NCBI RefSeq assembly: GCF_017654505.1 | Contig: NC_054538.1 | Location: 51,954,286 to 52,018,285, forward strand | Direction: 5' to 3' | Length of the DNA stretch: 64,000 nt | Source of the DNA: Polyodon spathula | Taxonomy: Eukaryota > Chordata > Actinopteri > Acipenseriformes > Polyodontidae | Shown here: positions 54,662-64,000 of the stretch, piece after piece | Numbering within the stretch: position 1 is the first letter of the stretch | How the letters are laid out: each line of letters begins with the position of its first letter | Position numbers and translations under genes: made by a program | The notes under the pieces: generated by a model | What the model was told of the DNA's origin: nothing | Database searches by the model: none | Seen by the model: the letters and a program-made list of their open reading frames with translations, nothing else

Positions 54662-54837
54662 ATGTCAAGCAGTGTTGCAAAGCATCCCCCAAAAAGTCGA
54701 TTCAGTCTTTTAGAAGTTTTGGAGGAGATGGATAGGAGTGAAAGTGACATTGTAAATGATCAACTTTCTGGGTTGGAGAGCACTGATTCAGCGTCTGAAG
54801 CAGCACTGGAAGATGAATTGGATCCTCTTCAGGATTT
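54662..54837 (+). other. Candidate first coding exon (unidentified)
   Basis: ATG at 54662 opens a 58-codon frame (MSSSVAKHPPKSRFSLLEVL, EEMDRSESDIVNDQLSGLES, acidic and serine-rich to LEDELDPLQD) that ends at a consensus splice donor gtaagt at 54838. The acidic, serine-rich N-terminus would suit a transposase or regulatory protein, but I cannot assign it. A 105-codon minus-strand frame (54375-54692) overlaps its start; at most one is likely real. Confidence 0.35.
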
Positions 54838-54863
54838 GTAAGTATAATGGATCCACACTACAT

Positions 54864-54913
54864 TTCTTCTTCTTCTTCTTCTTCTTCTTCTTCTTCTTCT
54901 TCTTCTTCTTCTT

Positions 54914-54944
<31 letters not shown>

Positions 54945-54961
54945 TTATTATTATTATTATT
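54864..54961 (+). repeat. (TTC)n and (TTA)n microsatellite
   Basis: About 25 ttc units followed by seven tta units, 27 bases after the donor of the candidate exon. The poly-F/poly-L frame here is a translation of the repeat. Confidence 0.95.
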
Positions 54962-56920
54962 ATAACATTGAGCACTTTAGGAATGTAAATAGTTAATTTG
55001 TTCATTTTGTACAGTTTGTGTTGTTATTAGGTTTTTGTTCAGTTTTGTTCATTGTTTGAAAAGGAAAATTTGATATTATATTAACAAATATTTGATTTGA
55101 TTTGAACTAAACAGTTTATTTTGAAAAAAATATATATATTTTGCTTCTTGACATATAGATAATTTCAAGCAAGTGAGTTCAAAAATACAGAGTCAGGTAC
55201 TGAAAATTCAAGTTACATAGAAGTCTCAGTAGCAACATTCTCCTTCACAAACACACAGTTATGTAAGAGTTATGTGCCTGACAGTTGTGGCATATGGACT
55301 GAGAGTATTTGTCATGCATACTCATCATGGATACATTTTGGGCACCCCAAAGCTCTCCAAAAAAGCCACCTTTTGAATGAAATATTGGACAAAAAATAAA
55401 AGAGGATTACAAAATCTAATAAATGTGGCAATGTATAGCATGTGAGGTGCCAGAAGGTAACATCCCATTTAGAACTTGCTCAAGAAACTAGTGTATGAAG
55501 ATTTACACAATATTCATTTTTGGAGAGGTTCAGGGACCCTTAGGCCTAGCTTTGTAAAAACTCATGTAGAATGTGATCCCTTTGTTCAATCAGTTTCAAT
55601 TTTAATAATTTTTTTAAATCAATTTTTACCCAGTGTAGTAGACATGTTGTGGAAGCACTGGGAAAAAAAATCTGGCTCTTTTCATGTGCTACAAGTTGAA
55701 AAAAATGACTATAGAATATAAACAAATGAAAAGCGTTTGTTGTTTTTTTTATGTATTTTTTCTGAATATCTCCCTCCAATGTGGTACTGAGTAAGACTTT
55801 TGTCAAATCTGAGGTTTTAGTCCTGATGCCTTGAATTCAAGCCCTGAACCATGTCTGTGCTGTGTATACTTTGGAAGATAATGTGATTTATTTAAGGCCA
55901 CAGCCCCCCAGGCAGAAATTGCCTGTGGGGGGCCGGAGGTTTAACAAGTTAAAAAAATATATAGGGGCCTATTTGTTTGGGGTGGTTGCGTAAAAGATAT
56001 AAACAAAGCATTTACATGATCGTTTCATTGTAAAGTATAACCATACATATAATAGTCATAGTATTTTAAAATTTACTTTAAATTCTTGAAGCATTACACA
56101 TCTTCATTTTACAACACAAGGAGTGAGCAGAGCAAAGCGAAATTGATTCCAGCCTTATTTTTCACTTGTCACGTGATAGGGATGTGACGTATTTGGCGAT
56201 GACGTATTTTGAAGCTGCGCGAGCATAAGCCAACATAGCTAAGTCACCACAGGCCACTACGAGCAAGGTCTCCGAGCCTGCAATTATACACTCTTGTCCT
56301 GAATGTCCTAATTTCATGAGACCGAACAGAACTAAACAAACTGATTTGGTGAAACCGTTCCGCCTTCCTGTGTGGAACATGTTGTTCTGTCAAACAGCCT
56401 GGTCTGCACACGCTGAAACATGGTGAAGCCCCACAGGTGCAGCTATGGACAAACGTTTTGCTTTGACTACATTTTCTTTCTGTTTGATTGAGAGTAGGAT
56501 TGGGCGATTATACCAGTATTGTTGTTGTTACCGGTATATTTTAATATTTCATATGTATAATGTGAACTGAAAGCATTATGCTTTGAACTGATCCATTTGA
56601 TTTTCATAGGGAGGTCAGTAAGTAGTACAGATTGATAACTTTATTACAGTATATTATTTTAGATTTTAATTACAGAACTCTGATTATTTCATTGAATGTC
56701 AAGTCATCCATTTAATCAATCAGGCATCACGTTAAACTTTAAACAAGTTAATTTTAATTATGTTTGATATACCTAATGTATAGACTCCAGTGTTTTGGAA
56801 CAGGCTTCTCCTTGCTATAGGCAAGACATTTACCTTATTAACAATGTGAATGTACCCGTCTTTGTTATTAGAGATGGTAAACTAGTGTTACTATTCCGTG
56901 TACTAAAGCAGCCTACAGAC
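54962..56920. other. No gene recognised
   Basis: AT-rich non-coding. A hairpin lies at 55903-55933 (GCCCCCCAGGCA ... TGCCTGTGGGGGGC). Confidence 0.5.
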
Positions 56921-56924
56921 CCAG

Positions 56925-58605
56925 GGCCCGATCTTCGATCTTCGCGTAATCCCCTCGCTAAATTTGTGCCTTGCAAAAAATGGTGCTTTGGCATAAAATT
57001 AGAGATATTCCAAAATGACACAAAGCAGTTGCGAGACATTGGAATATAGCAGTTTTTTTGAGCAATTCGCAAATCTGTTTGTGCCTCACAAAACCATCTG
57101 CACATTCACTACTAACATAGCAACTGCACACAACAGCCAGTCACCATTAGTAATGAGACAAGCTGCTATCATTGGTGTTGCCACAGTATGTACCGATATG
57201 ACAGCAGACGAGACCACACAATATATCATGCACACATACATACAGACCATTCAAATACACAACTGACTCCATAGCTAGGCGCCGAGTTTTCAAATTAATG
57301 TACTGCTAACGTCACTGTTTTATTGAATACGGACAGTATTGTATCACGAGGAAATACTATATAGTTTTCTTTAAAGGCCAGCTGATCCGACATAGCTGTA
57401 TGTTTTTTAAGTAAAATTTTAAAAAAGGCTTTGGATACTGTTTATTTATTTATTTTTTTATGTAAGTCGTGCCGTGACAAAGTCTACTGTGGTAGCACAC
57501 TCTCTGATTTGTAAATGTAACAAGGTCATTCACCTGCAAAGTAAAGTCAATCAAGCATTTTTATATACACAATATACAGAAATGCGTTATGTTATTTACT
57601 CTACTCACCCATTTGAACATCATGTTTAAGCCCAGTTTGTAAGGTTTTGAGTGTCGCCGGAATGGATTTTTTTCATTATGTCATTTTTTTGTAAGAATAA
57701 TAATTAATTCTAAATACGCTCCTAAAATGTTAACTGTAGCCTACTGTGATTTCTCAATAAATGAACAGTCTCTGTACAATTAGCAACACCGACATTCAGC
57801 AGACTGGCCAGCTGCATAAAAACATCCAGAAATTAGAGTTAACAGAACTGTTTGTCCCGCCTCAGCTAACTTATGATTGGACTGTTGCAGAGAAAATACA
57901 GGTCTTTGATTGGTTGATCGTATCACCGGTCTGGCTTTAGGAAAACGTCAGCGTGCCTTTCACAGCAAGAGTGCCTTGTCGGTGTTTAGCTCTCTGAACT
58001 GCAGCTGGTCACCCCTCACCCATAATGCACATAACGCACATGTACAGACAGACACTACCAATTGCTCAGACAAGGCATGACTGAGCAGGTTTGTTCTGGC
58101 CAGGTCATCATGCAGCATGTGGCATAGATGAGTCAAGACGATACCTGGACATGATTTGCTCGTTGCTGAGCTCCTCATATGTGTGCCGAGTCGGTACACC
58201 CTTTCAGCATATGTTTGCCTATGTCGGGGTTGCTGTTGCTGGGTTGCATCATCATTGCAACATTCACATCCACATGTTGACGGACACGCTGCATGCTACC
58301 CACATTTCCCATTGCTGCCTGTTTGTAGTCAGTGCTGGAATGGTAGTGTGCGCAGAGTTAACGCAGTCCTTTTACAATCCTTATTCTGCGCGTCACAAAC
58401 CTGGTTTTGTGCTTGGCGCATACCTTCGAATATACCAGGATCATGCATATTGTCTGCCACTCCTCCCATATTGTGAGATGCATACATTTTATTTCTGCAC
58501 AGCGCCGAATGGATTGTGACGCGCAAAAGGATGTTTCGAATATGCCAACTTGACACAATTTTGCGTGGTGCACAAACCTTTCGAATATCAGGCCCCAACT
58601 GCCTT
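56925..58605. mobile_element. Unassigned DNA element with imperfect terminal inverted repeats
   Basis: Left end cagggcccgatcttcgatct and right end complement ggggcctgatattcgaaagg agree at most positions. Further inside, both ends have corresponding words (left aaatttgtgccttgcaaaaa and gctttggcata; right complement tttgtgcaccacgcaaaatt and gttggcatattcg). The interior contains minus- and plus-strand frames of up to 142 codons (58091-58519) without recognisable motifs. Likely a non-autonomous DNA transposon of about 1.7 kb; superfamily undetermined. Confidence 0.45.
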
Positions 58606-60288
58606 AGTTGTTTCGCTGTCATTTGCCCTACTGGGTGAGCCACATAACACTATCTATATAAAAAAGGCTTACTTTTAATATTGAATATTAAACTATATTT
58701 ACTTGCCCAACATTTCTGTTGTTGTATGTTAATAAAGGTACTTTGTGTATATACATACATATATATTTTTTTCCCCCCATTTATGGCCTTAATATGTGAA
58801 AAACCTTAGAAAGGAAAGCATGTTATGGTGTGCAAATGATTTAAACGTGCAGTATTAAAAGCGTTTTGGGCCTATAGTATTATATAAAAGCATCTTTTAA
58901 GAGTCTAGTTCTATATTTTAACGTACAATTGAAAAAAATAAAAAGAATCTTGATCAGAATGTTAAATATACCGTGATATATATCGTATATCGCCTTGAAA
59001 ATCTAATATTGTAACCAAAGAAACTACAAAATGATATCACAAAGGTATACCGGAAGGCAGCATAATACTAGTATAGTATTTCATGTTGGATTTTGAAATG
59101 TCACATTTTTTAATTGTTGTCCGTTTTTTGTTAAGTATAGAAAACTACAAAGCGGTATGATTGTAATTCAATATGTTAACGTAACATTATTAAGCAGGCT
59201 TCGTAGACTATGAAGCAACATTTTTTAATTATATAGGGCAATGCAAAATTTTTTTGCCATAGCTGTACTGCTAACTCACTGTATACTATAGGTACATTAC
59301 ACAACTGTGCATGCAATACTGGCAAAATACAATAAACATAGCCTCGATTTCTGATAGTCCAAACTACTGTTTGGAACTTTGTCTGAAAAAACCCCCCATC
59401 ACAATACAGCCATGCTGGAACAGATATGGAACTAAATCATTTATTATTAAATGATTTAGCGGAAATGGTAAAACCTGATCAATTTCCACGTCGAACAAGC
59501 TGAATGTGTCCGAGTGTGTCCGCCTCACAAAATTTCGCCTTAACTAACGGATGGTAAAAATTCAGTTTAAAAAAAAAAAAAAAAGATATTAATTTGTTTA
59601 GTGTGTTTATAGAATGATGTTTTCACTTATGAGTTGTAACAAATGCATCTGTACTGTGGGCTAGGTTTTGAGATGCAGATGTATGTTTTATTTTACAGAA
59701 TCGTTTTCATACTAACTTTTTCGTTTTGCACTTATTAATTAAAAAATCCCATTGATGCCTATGATTGTGTTTTGTGACTAATTTCAAGCTATTAATATGT
59801 TTCAATATTAACTAAATCGAGTAATAAATCAAATTGATTAATCTTGTTACATTATTAATTTATTAAAATGTTTGGATATACTGTTACTTGACTACTTTGA
59901 ATAGTTTCAACATCCATCATAAAATTACATTAGAATATGTTTCGTTGGAAAATAAAAAAAAATATGTTTTTGACTGATTCAGATTTTGCTGGTGATGCAT
60001 TTATTTTCAAAAGTTTGTCTTTGGTTGTGCTAGGTGTCTTTTTGGGAGGGGGGTTTGGGGGGGGGTCCACTTCACAGTCTTGCACCAGGGCCCAGTAAAC
60101 CCTAGCGCTGGCACTAGAAGTGTGTGTAATTAGAATGTGACATCACATCACGGCAGTGATGTCATCACCCTGTCAGAGTGACACAATATGTGAAAAACTA
60201 CGGTTTCTCAAAAAAAGGAAAGGCAAACGCTCTTCGCTGGGCTGACTCTCTCACAGTTATGACTAAATAAATCTGCTGTTTATTACAG
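58606..60288. other. No gene recognised
   Basis: AT-rich. A G-rich run near 60045-60070 and short frames only. Confidence 0.5.
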
Positions 60289-60468
60289 GAACAGTCAGAA
60301 TGGCGGACTGGCAGCGCTCCTGAACATGGTGTTTTTTCTGAACGGTCTCCATTTTGCACTTCAGATCAAGGACCTGCACAACCTCATGTGGGAAGACATC
60401 TCTCTGAATACTGCCTTCATTTTTTATTTACAAGCAGGGCGTACAAACGAGATTACAACATGTTAATA
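60289..60468 (+). pseudogene. Crypton-like (DUF3504-type) exon fragment
   Basis: Preceded by tgctgtttattacag (a good splice acceptor). The frame reads NSQNGGLAALLNMVFFLNGL then HFALQIKDLHNLMWEDISLN and ends at a stop at about 60466. The pattern LLN.VFF.NGLHF.LR...EH..L.W.DI.L is that of the Crypton-derived tyrosine-recombinase domain found in ZMYM/QRICH/KIAA1958-type proteins and vertebrate Cryptons. The usual Arg of LRGG/LRSG is replaced (LQIK), and homology fades after DISL. Probably a remnant. Confidence 0.45.
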
Positions 60469-62030
60469 AGTGACTAATCTTTATTAAAATTGTAATGAAA
60501 AATAAAGTATTTTATGCTGGACACACTTTATCACACTTGTTACGCGTAACTATATTTATGAATTGCTTCTTCTTTTAAATGAAAAACTAAGATTTGCAAT
60601 TTAAAAGCCTGTAAATTAAATTAGTTTTACTATTAACATGTTTTTCAGTTGTGATTGAGATACACGAATGGCTTAACAGGTATCAATTGAATTTTTAAAG
60701 GAGAGTAGAAAAGTCAGAGGAAAACTCCGAAAATCAGAAGCCTAATGATAATACTAATACAAATTTGAATGAAACGTAATATATATATTAGGGCTGTGAA
60801 GGAATTTTAATAGTAAAATATTTGTACATCCCCTTTCATTATGGTACACTATTACACTAGACTTTTGCATGAGAACATTTTGCACCCAAAGGCACCTTGA
60901 AAAAGTGTTGTAGTACTATTTTGAAAATGCTAGCAAAACTGTACTCAACATTCAATACCATATTTTTTTATATGAATTGCATGTTTTTTACACAGGGTAC
61001 ACTGTACTATTTATTTATGAATAGAATGCCGTCAGTTTATGAAATTTGCATCTCTGTGTCTTTAAAATGATATTCAAAGTAAATAGCCTAATATTTAATT
61101 TATTGCACGTATTGCCTAACAAGTAGCTGATCTCTTAAAACTGTTCAGTGTGCTTTAATAGCAATTTAAAAGTTAAAATAATGTCTCAACACACAAAAGC
61201 CTATGTTTAGTGTCATTTCTTAGGTCTTTCAAATGTAGACATAAATACCTTTAAAAAGGGTTCTGGAAATGAAAAACAAAAGAGTCCACAGGATATTGAT
61301 AATGTATCCAGTTTATCCTTGAAATGACAACAATGGGTTTGGCTGTCATTATACTGAATCATTTGTAAATTGCTGTTTAACTTCATAATGAATTTATTAA
61401 ATGGTATTGTACAGTAACAATGGTACTTTATTTCAGTGAGTGGGAAGTCTCAGTGTCTCCTGCCTGGATTTACTTGACTGTGTTAATATTTCCATGGAGG
61501 CTGCTAGCTGACTCACACAGGTCTAGTCAAATAATATAAATCGTGGTGAATCTAAGTACCACCAACCATTAAACCCTGGTGTTGTACAGATTTCTACACA
61601 GAGTAACATCTTGAAACCAATATGCGGCAGTAATAAGATCTTGTTCTGTTCAGATAAAATGAAAAGAACGCAGTGTATTATTATTGCACATCCACTCAAC
61701 TCCAGTCCTCCAGGTTTTAGTTTTAACCCATTCATAATTTTAATCCCAGTTTCCTTTGTCTAATGCAGTAGCAATAACAGTTAATCAATTTAGGCCATCT
61801 GTAAGTACTGTTTTCTGTGTGTATTGGAAAGCAGTTCACATTTAAAATATTTTGTTTCTAGTTGAAACAAAAACCTGGTCTGTTATGTGGATTGGAATTG
61901 ACATGCAGTAAAAAAGCTCTATGTAACTGATCTGAACAGTGACCAACCTAAATATTACCCCTACTTAGATAATTACAATAGGACCCTTTGTGTTATGTTA
62001 TGATGAAAGGATGAAATGAAGGGGCCCTTT
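60469..62030. other. No gene recognised
   Basis: AT-rich. A stretch near 61685-61790 (cactcaactccagtcctcca) is related to the repeat at 62036. Confidence 0.45.
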
Positions 62031-62035
62031 AGACC

Positions 62036-62165
62036 AGGGGTGTCAAACTCCAGTCCTCAAGGGCTGCAGGGTCTTCTGGTTTTTATTCCAACTTAAGCTC
62101 TCAATTAACATAATTAATCTGATTTGTTCAATTTAACATTTGACATTTTAACTTGGGCCACTAGA
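62036..62165 (+). repeat. Interspersed repeat of the tcaaactccagtcct type
   Basis: ccaggggtgtcaaactccag, tcctcaagggctgcagggtc, ttctggtttttattccaact, then tcaattaacataattaatct. This is a common interspersed sequence in ray-finned fish genomes; class uncertain. Confidence 0.5.
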
Positions 62166-62449
62166 AAGTAAGCTCTGGATTTTATTTTCTGATTGTCCTG
62201 ACTTGTTTCATATCTTCATTATATAGGTTGTATGAAAGGTCAGATTTATGCCACAGAACATTTAACTGGAATATAAGTGACACATTGTTACTGTTCTCTT
62301 GATTACAAAGGTGTGTGGTTGCACAACAAACCCATGAGTTCAATGGTATACAATTATGAGGCTGAAAACAATTAAATCACATCAAGCTGTGAACAAAAGA
62401 TGGCAAATTGAAAACGCATTTAATGCTTGTATAATATGGTAATAATAAA

Positions 62450-62688
62450 GTGTTATGGTAAATCGATAAACAGTCACCCAATTAAGTAGAACTTTTCAAA
62501 GTTTAGCTAGCGCTCCTTGGTGGAGTTTATGGTTTTTGATTATTTTATTTTATTATGATTTGTAAATAAACATAGTTGCTGCCCTGTGTTTCTATATCTG
62601 TTGTGGTCCAGAGTACTTCTTTTGCACTAGAAGACAGTCGTAAGCCCCCCTAAAACAAAACCATCACCCAAGAAGACGGTTTGTCACA
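62450..62688 (+). repeat. Probable LTR end of a zinc-knuckle element, copy C
   Basis: Ends with gaagacggtttgtcaca followed by tatggtggagaatgcaggca, which looks like an LTR end (CACA), a 2-base spacer and a TGG-starting primer site, the same spacing as in the other copies. The LTR start was not located with confidence. Confidence 0.4.
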
Positions 62689-62824
62689 TATGGTGGAGAA
62701 TGCAGGCATCACAATAAATTGTCTGAGTGTAAAAGAAGAGAAAATGAAGAGTGACTCAAGCCATGCTGGGTTCCCTACATCCTCAGATCTGGGGATGTTG
62801 TTAAACTTTTTTTAGTTTGGCCCC

Positions 62825-63043
62825 TTGAGCAAACCCAACTGGTCTGACGGCAACTTTGGAGGCCTGGGAGGTCTGATTCTACCAGCACTGGGAACTACTT
62901 CCAGAAAAAGAGAGAGAGAGTTGCTGCTGCCGGAACCAGAGTACCATAGAGCACCCATGTGTGAGTATTGTGGGGAACAGACCCACTGCCCATACCCAGA
63001 GCCAGAGAGGAAGGATCTGTCGCTGTATGCAGATTGTTATTGA
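62825..63043 (+). pseudogene. Gag-like zinc-knuckle fragment, copy C
   Basis: A 72-codon plus-strand frame: MSKPNWSDGNFGGLGG, a basic-acidic RKRERELLLPEPEYHR segment, then MCEYCGEQTHCPYPEPERKD, in which C-x2-C-x4-H-C-P-x-P resembles the zinc-knuckle core plus the CPF/CPY extension of the other copies (CLACRVYWHAMVDCPF, CLLCNQDHLFANCPF), with a shortened H-to-C spacing. It lies about 140 bases after the presumed LTR end. Start and frame are plausible but not proven; the protein stops early. Confidence 0.45.
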
Positions 63044-63049
63044 TTGAGG

Positions 63050-63700
63050 CTTTTTGTTCATATCTAAGCAGTCCTAGGGTGTACAGCCACCGTTCAAAAT
63101 TCTCTGGAATGGTCCTGACGTGAAGGTTCATGGAAAGGTATATTACACCCCAAAATGTCGACCTAGGAAGTGTGTAAAATTAGCACTTTCAGCTGGTTAG
63201 CACCTATTGGTTTATTCAACATTTCTCTGACTAGGAATATTGTAGGAAGCTCATTAAAATACTTCTGAACTCTCCACAACCTACTCGACAAGTCTGTTCC
63301 AAAAAGTCTGAAATTCTGGTTTGACCCTTAGCCAAAAAATGTCTCCAACTTCCCAAAAGATTACATACCAGTATATGTTTTGGGGCAAAAAAAAAAAAAA
63401 ATTGAGTGGGTGGTGCAGCCAAAAAACACAATGCCACATTCCCCTTGTCCCCAAAATGGCCAAATACAAAATTTGGGGGACCTACGACTTTGCATTATTT
63501 TGCGTGCTCCATAGTGCCCCCAGTGGAAGGGTTGGGAGAAAAAAATTAAATTGTTCAAAGAATAGGGTAGCATCTTATAGTAAGAGCAAACCCTAGGACT
63601 CTACCTTTTACTGTTTGCTCCTGGGCCCCCCCCCCCCCAAACCCAAGTTTTCAGAGCCCTGGCAAGACGTTACTGTGTTAATGTTTTCCTTTTAAGACCA
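63050..63700. other. No gene recognised
   Basis: Short frames only. Poly-A at about 63388-63401 and a poly-C run near 63625-63638. Confidence 0.5.
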
Positions 63701-64000
63701 GGTTGTACTGCCTGTGGCTCTGGAGTTGGTGTGACTCCTCCCGATGGGACTGGAGATGGTGGGACCCCTCCAATATTTTCAGCCAGGTAGTAGAGCACCA
63801 TGGCTGTAATTTCTAAGAGGGACGCTTGGTGATGTTGCTGTTCCCAGGCTTCTCATTGCTCCCCATCTCGGGCCCACAACTGGTTGACTGTCATCTGAAG
63901 GGTCTCCTTGAGGTTCTCCTCAGGGTCCAGCAGCCAGTCCCATATCTTCTCTGAGGGTGTTGGAGGCTGGTGCTTCCCCCTCGTGACAGTTGACAGTGAC
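63701..64000 (-). pseudogene. Gag-like fragment, minus strand, cut by window edge
   Basis: The complement reads KIWDWLLDPEENLKETLQMT, then VNQLWARDGEQ, a stop, EAWEQQHHQASLLEITAMVL, YYLAENIGGVPPSP, SGGVTPTPEP. It is homologous to the plus-strand fragment at 8390-8505 (LLWAQDGERWKAWEQQHHP). The proline-rich tail recalls the zinc-knuckle elements, so it may be the N-terminal gag part of that group. The stop shows it is decayed. It continues beyond the window. Confidence 0.5.

Noticed and set aside
58091..58519. A 142-codon plus-strand frame with many His and Cys residues
   Set aside because: No spacing matching a zinc-finger family. It lies inside the unassigned terminal-repeat element and overlaps frames of similar length in other phases.

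Overview
The window is vertebrate-type DNA with no host gene that I can name. It is AT-rich, full of short microsatellites, has no operon-like gene spacing, and consists mostly of old, broken and nested transposable elements. The mixture (DIRS-like and Gmr1-like retrotransposons, L2- and CR1-type LINEs, Tc1/mariner, hAT, a Crypton-like fragment, and several LTR families present mainly as solo LTRs) suggests a ray-finned fish. A non-teleost such as a sturgeon or paddlefish is my guess from repeat flavour, not a demonstrated fact.

Layout. 0-6 kb: a pair of inverted ~550-base repeat arms (1690-3160 and 5464-6020) around a truncated LTR element that encodes a zinc-knuckle/proline-rich protein on the minus strand. 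7-9 kb: an LTR-like block interrupted by an L2/CR1-type LINE tail, a degenerate gag-like stretch and a 139-base MITE. 9-20 kb: an LTR fragment, a CR1/jockey LINE piece, a DIRS-like RNase H region, and two solo LTRs with perfect 5-base target duplications. 20-23 kb: an L2 LINE and a solo LTR. 23.4-29.0 kb: a Tc1-like transposon carrying a solo LTR inside its transposase and, at its right end, a complete two-LTR element without pol whose only product is a zinc-knuckle, proline-rich repeat protein. 30.2-34.0 kb: a second Tc1-like element (also hit by a solo LTR) and a hAT element.

36.2-49.8 kb holds two decayed copies of a Gmr1-type Ty3/gypsy retrotransposon. The integrase lies upstream of the reverse transcriptase, the reverse of the normal Ty3/gypsy order. 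Copy 1 keeps a SCAN-like segment in gag. Between the copies are hAT and DIRS recombinase fragments and two exon-like segments (44573-44741 and 44999-45074) that look like a decayed SWIM zinc-finger gene. 49.8-64 kb: truncated Tc1 copies, an L2 tail, candidate orphan exons (54662-54837 and 60289-60468, the latter Crypton-like), an unassigned element with imperfect terminal inverted repeats, and at the right edge another zinc-knuckle element plus a gag-like fragment on the minus strand.

The items most worth a second look are the pol-less LTR family with the zinc-knuckle/proline-rich protein (two copies share a primer-site motif at the same 2-base offset from the LTR; a third, more distant relative sits at the right edge), and the Gmr1-type elements with integrase-first order and a SCAN-like gag. 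All assignments rest on reading motifs by eye; no database search was possible.
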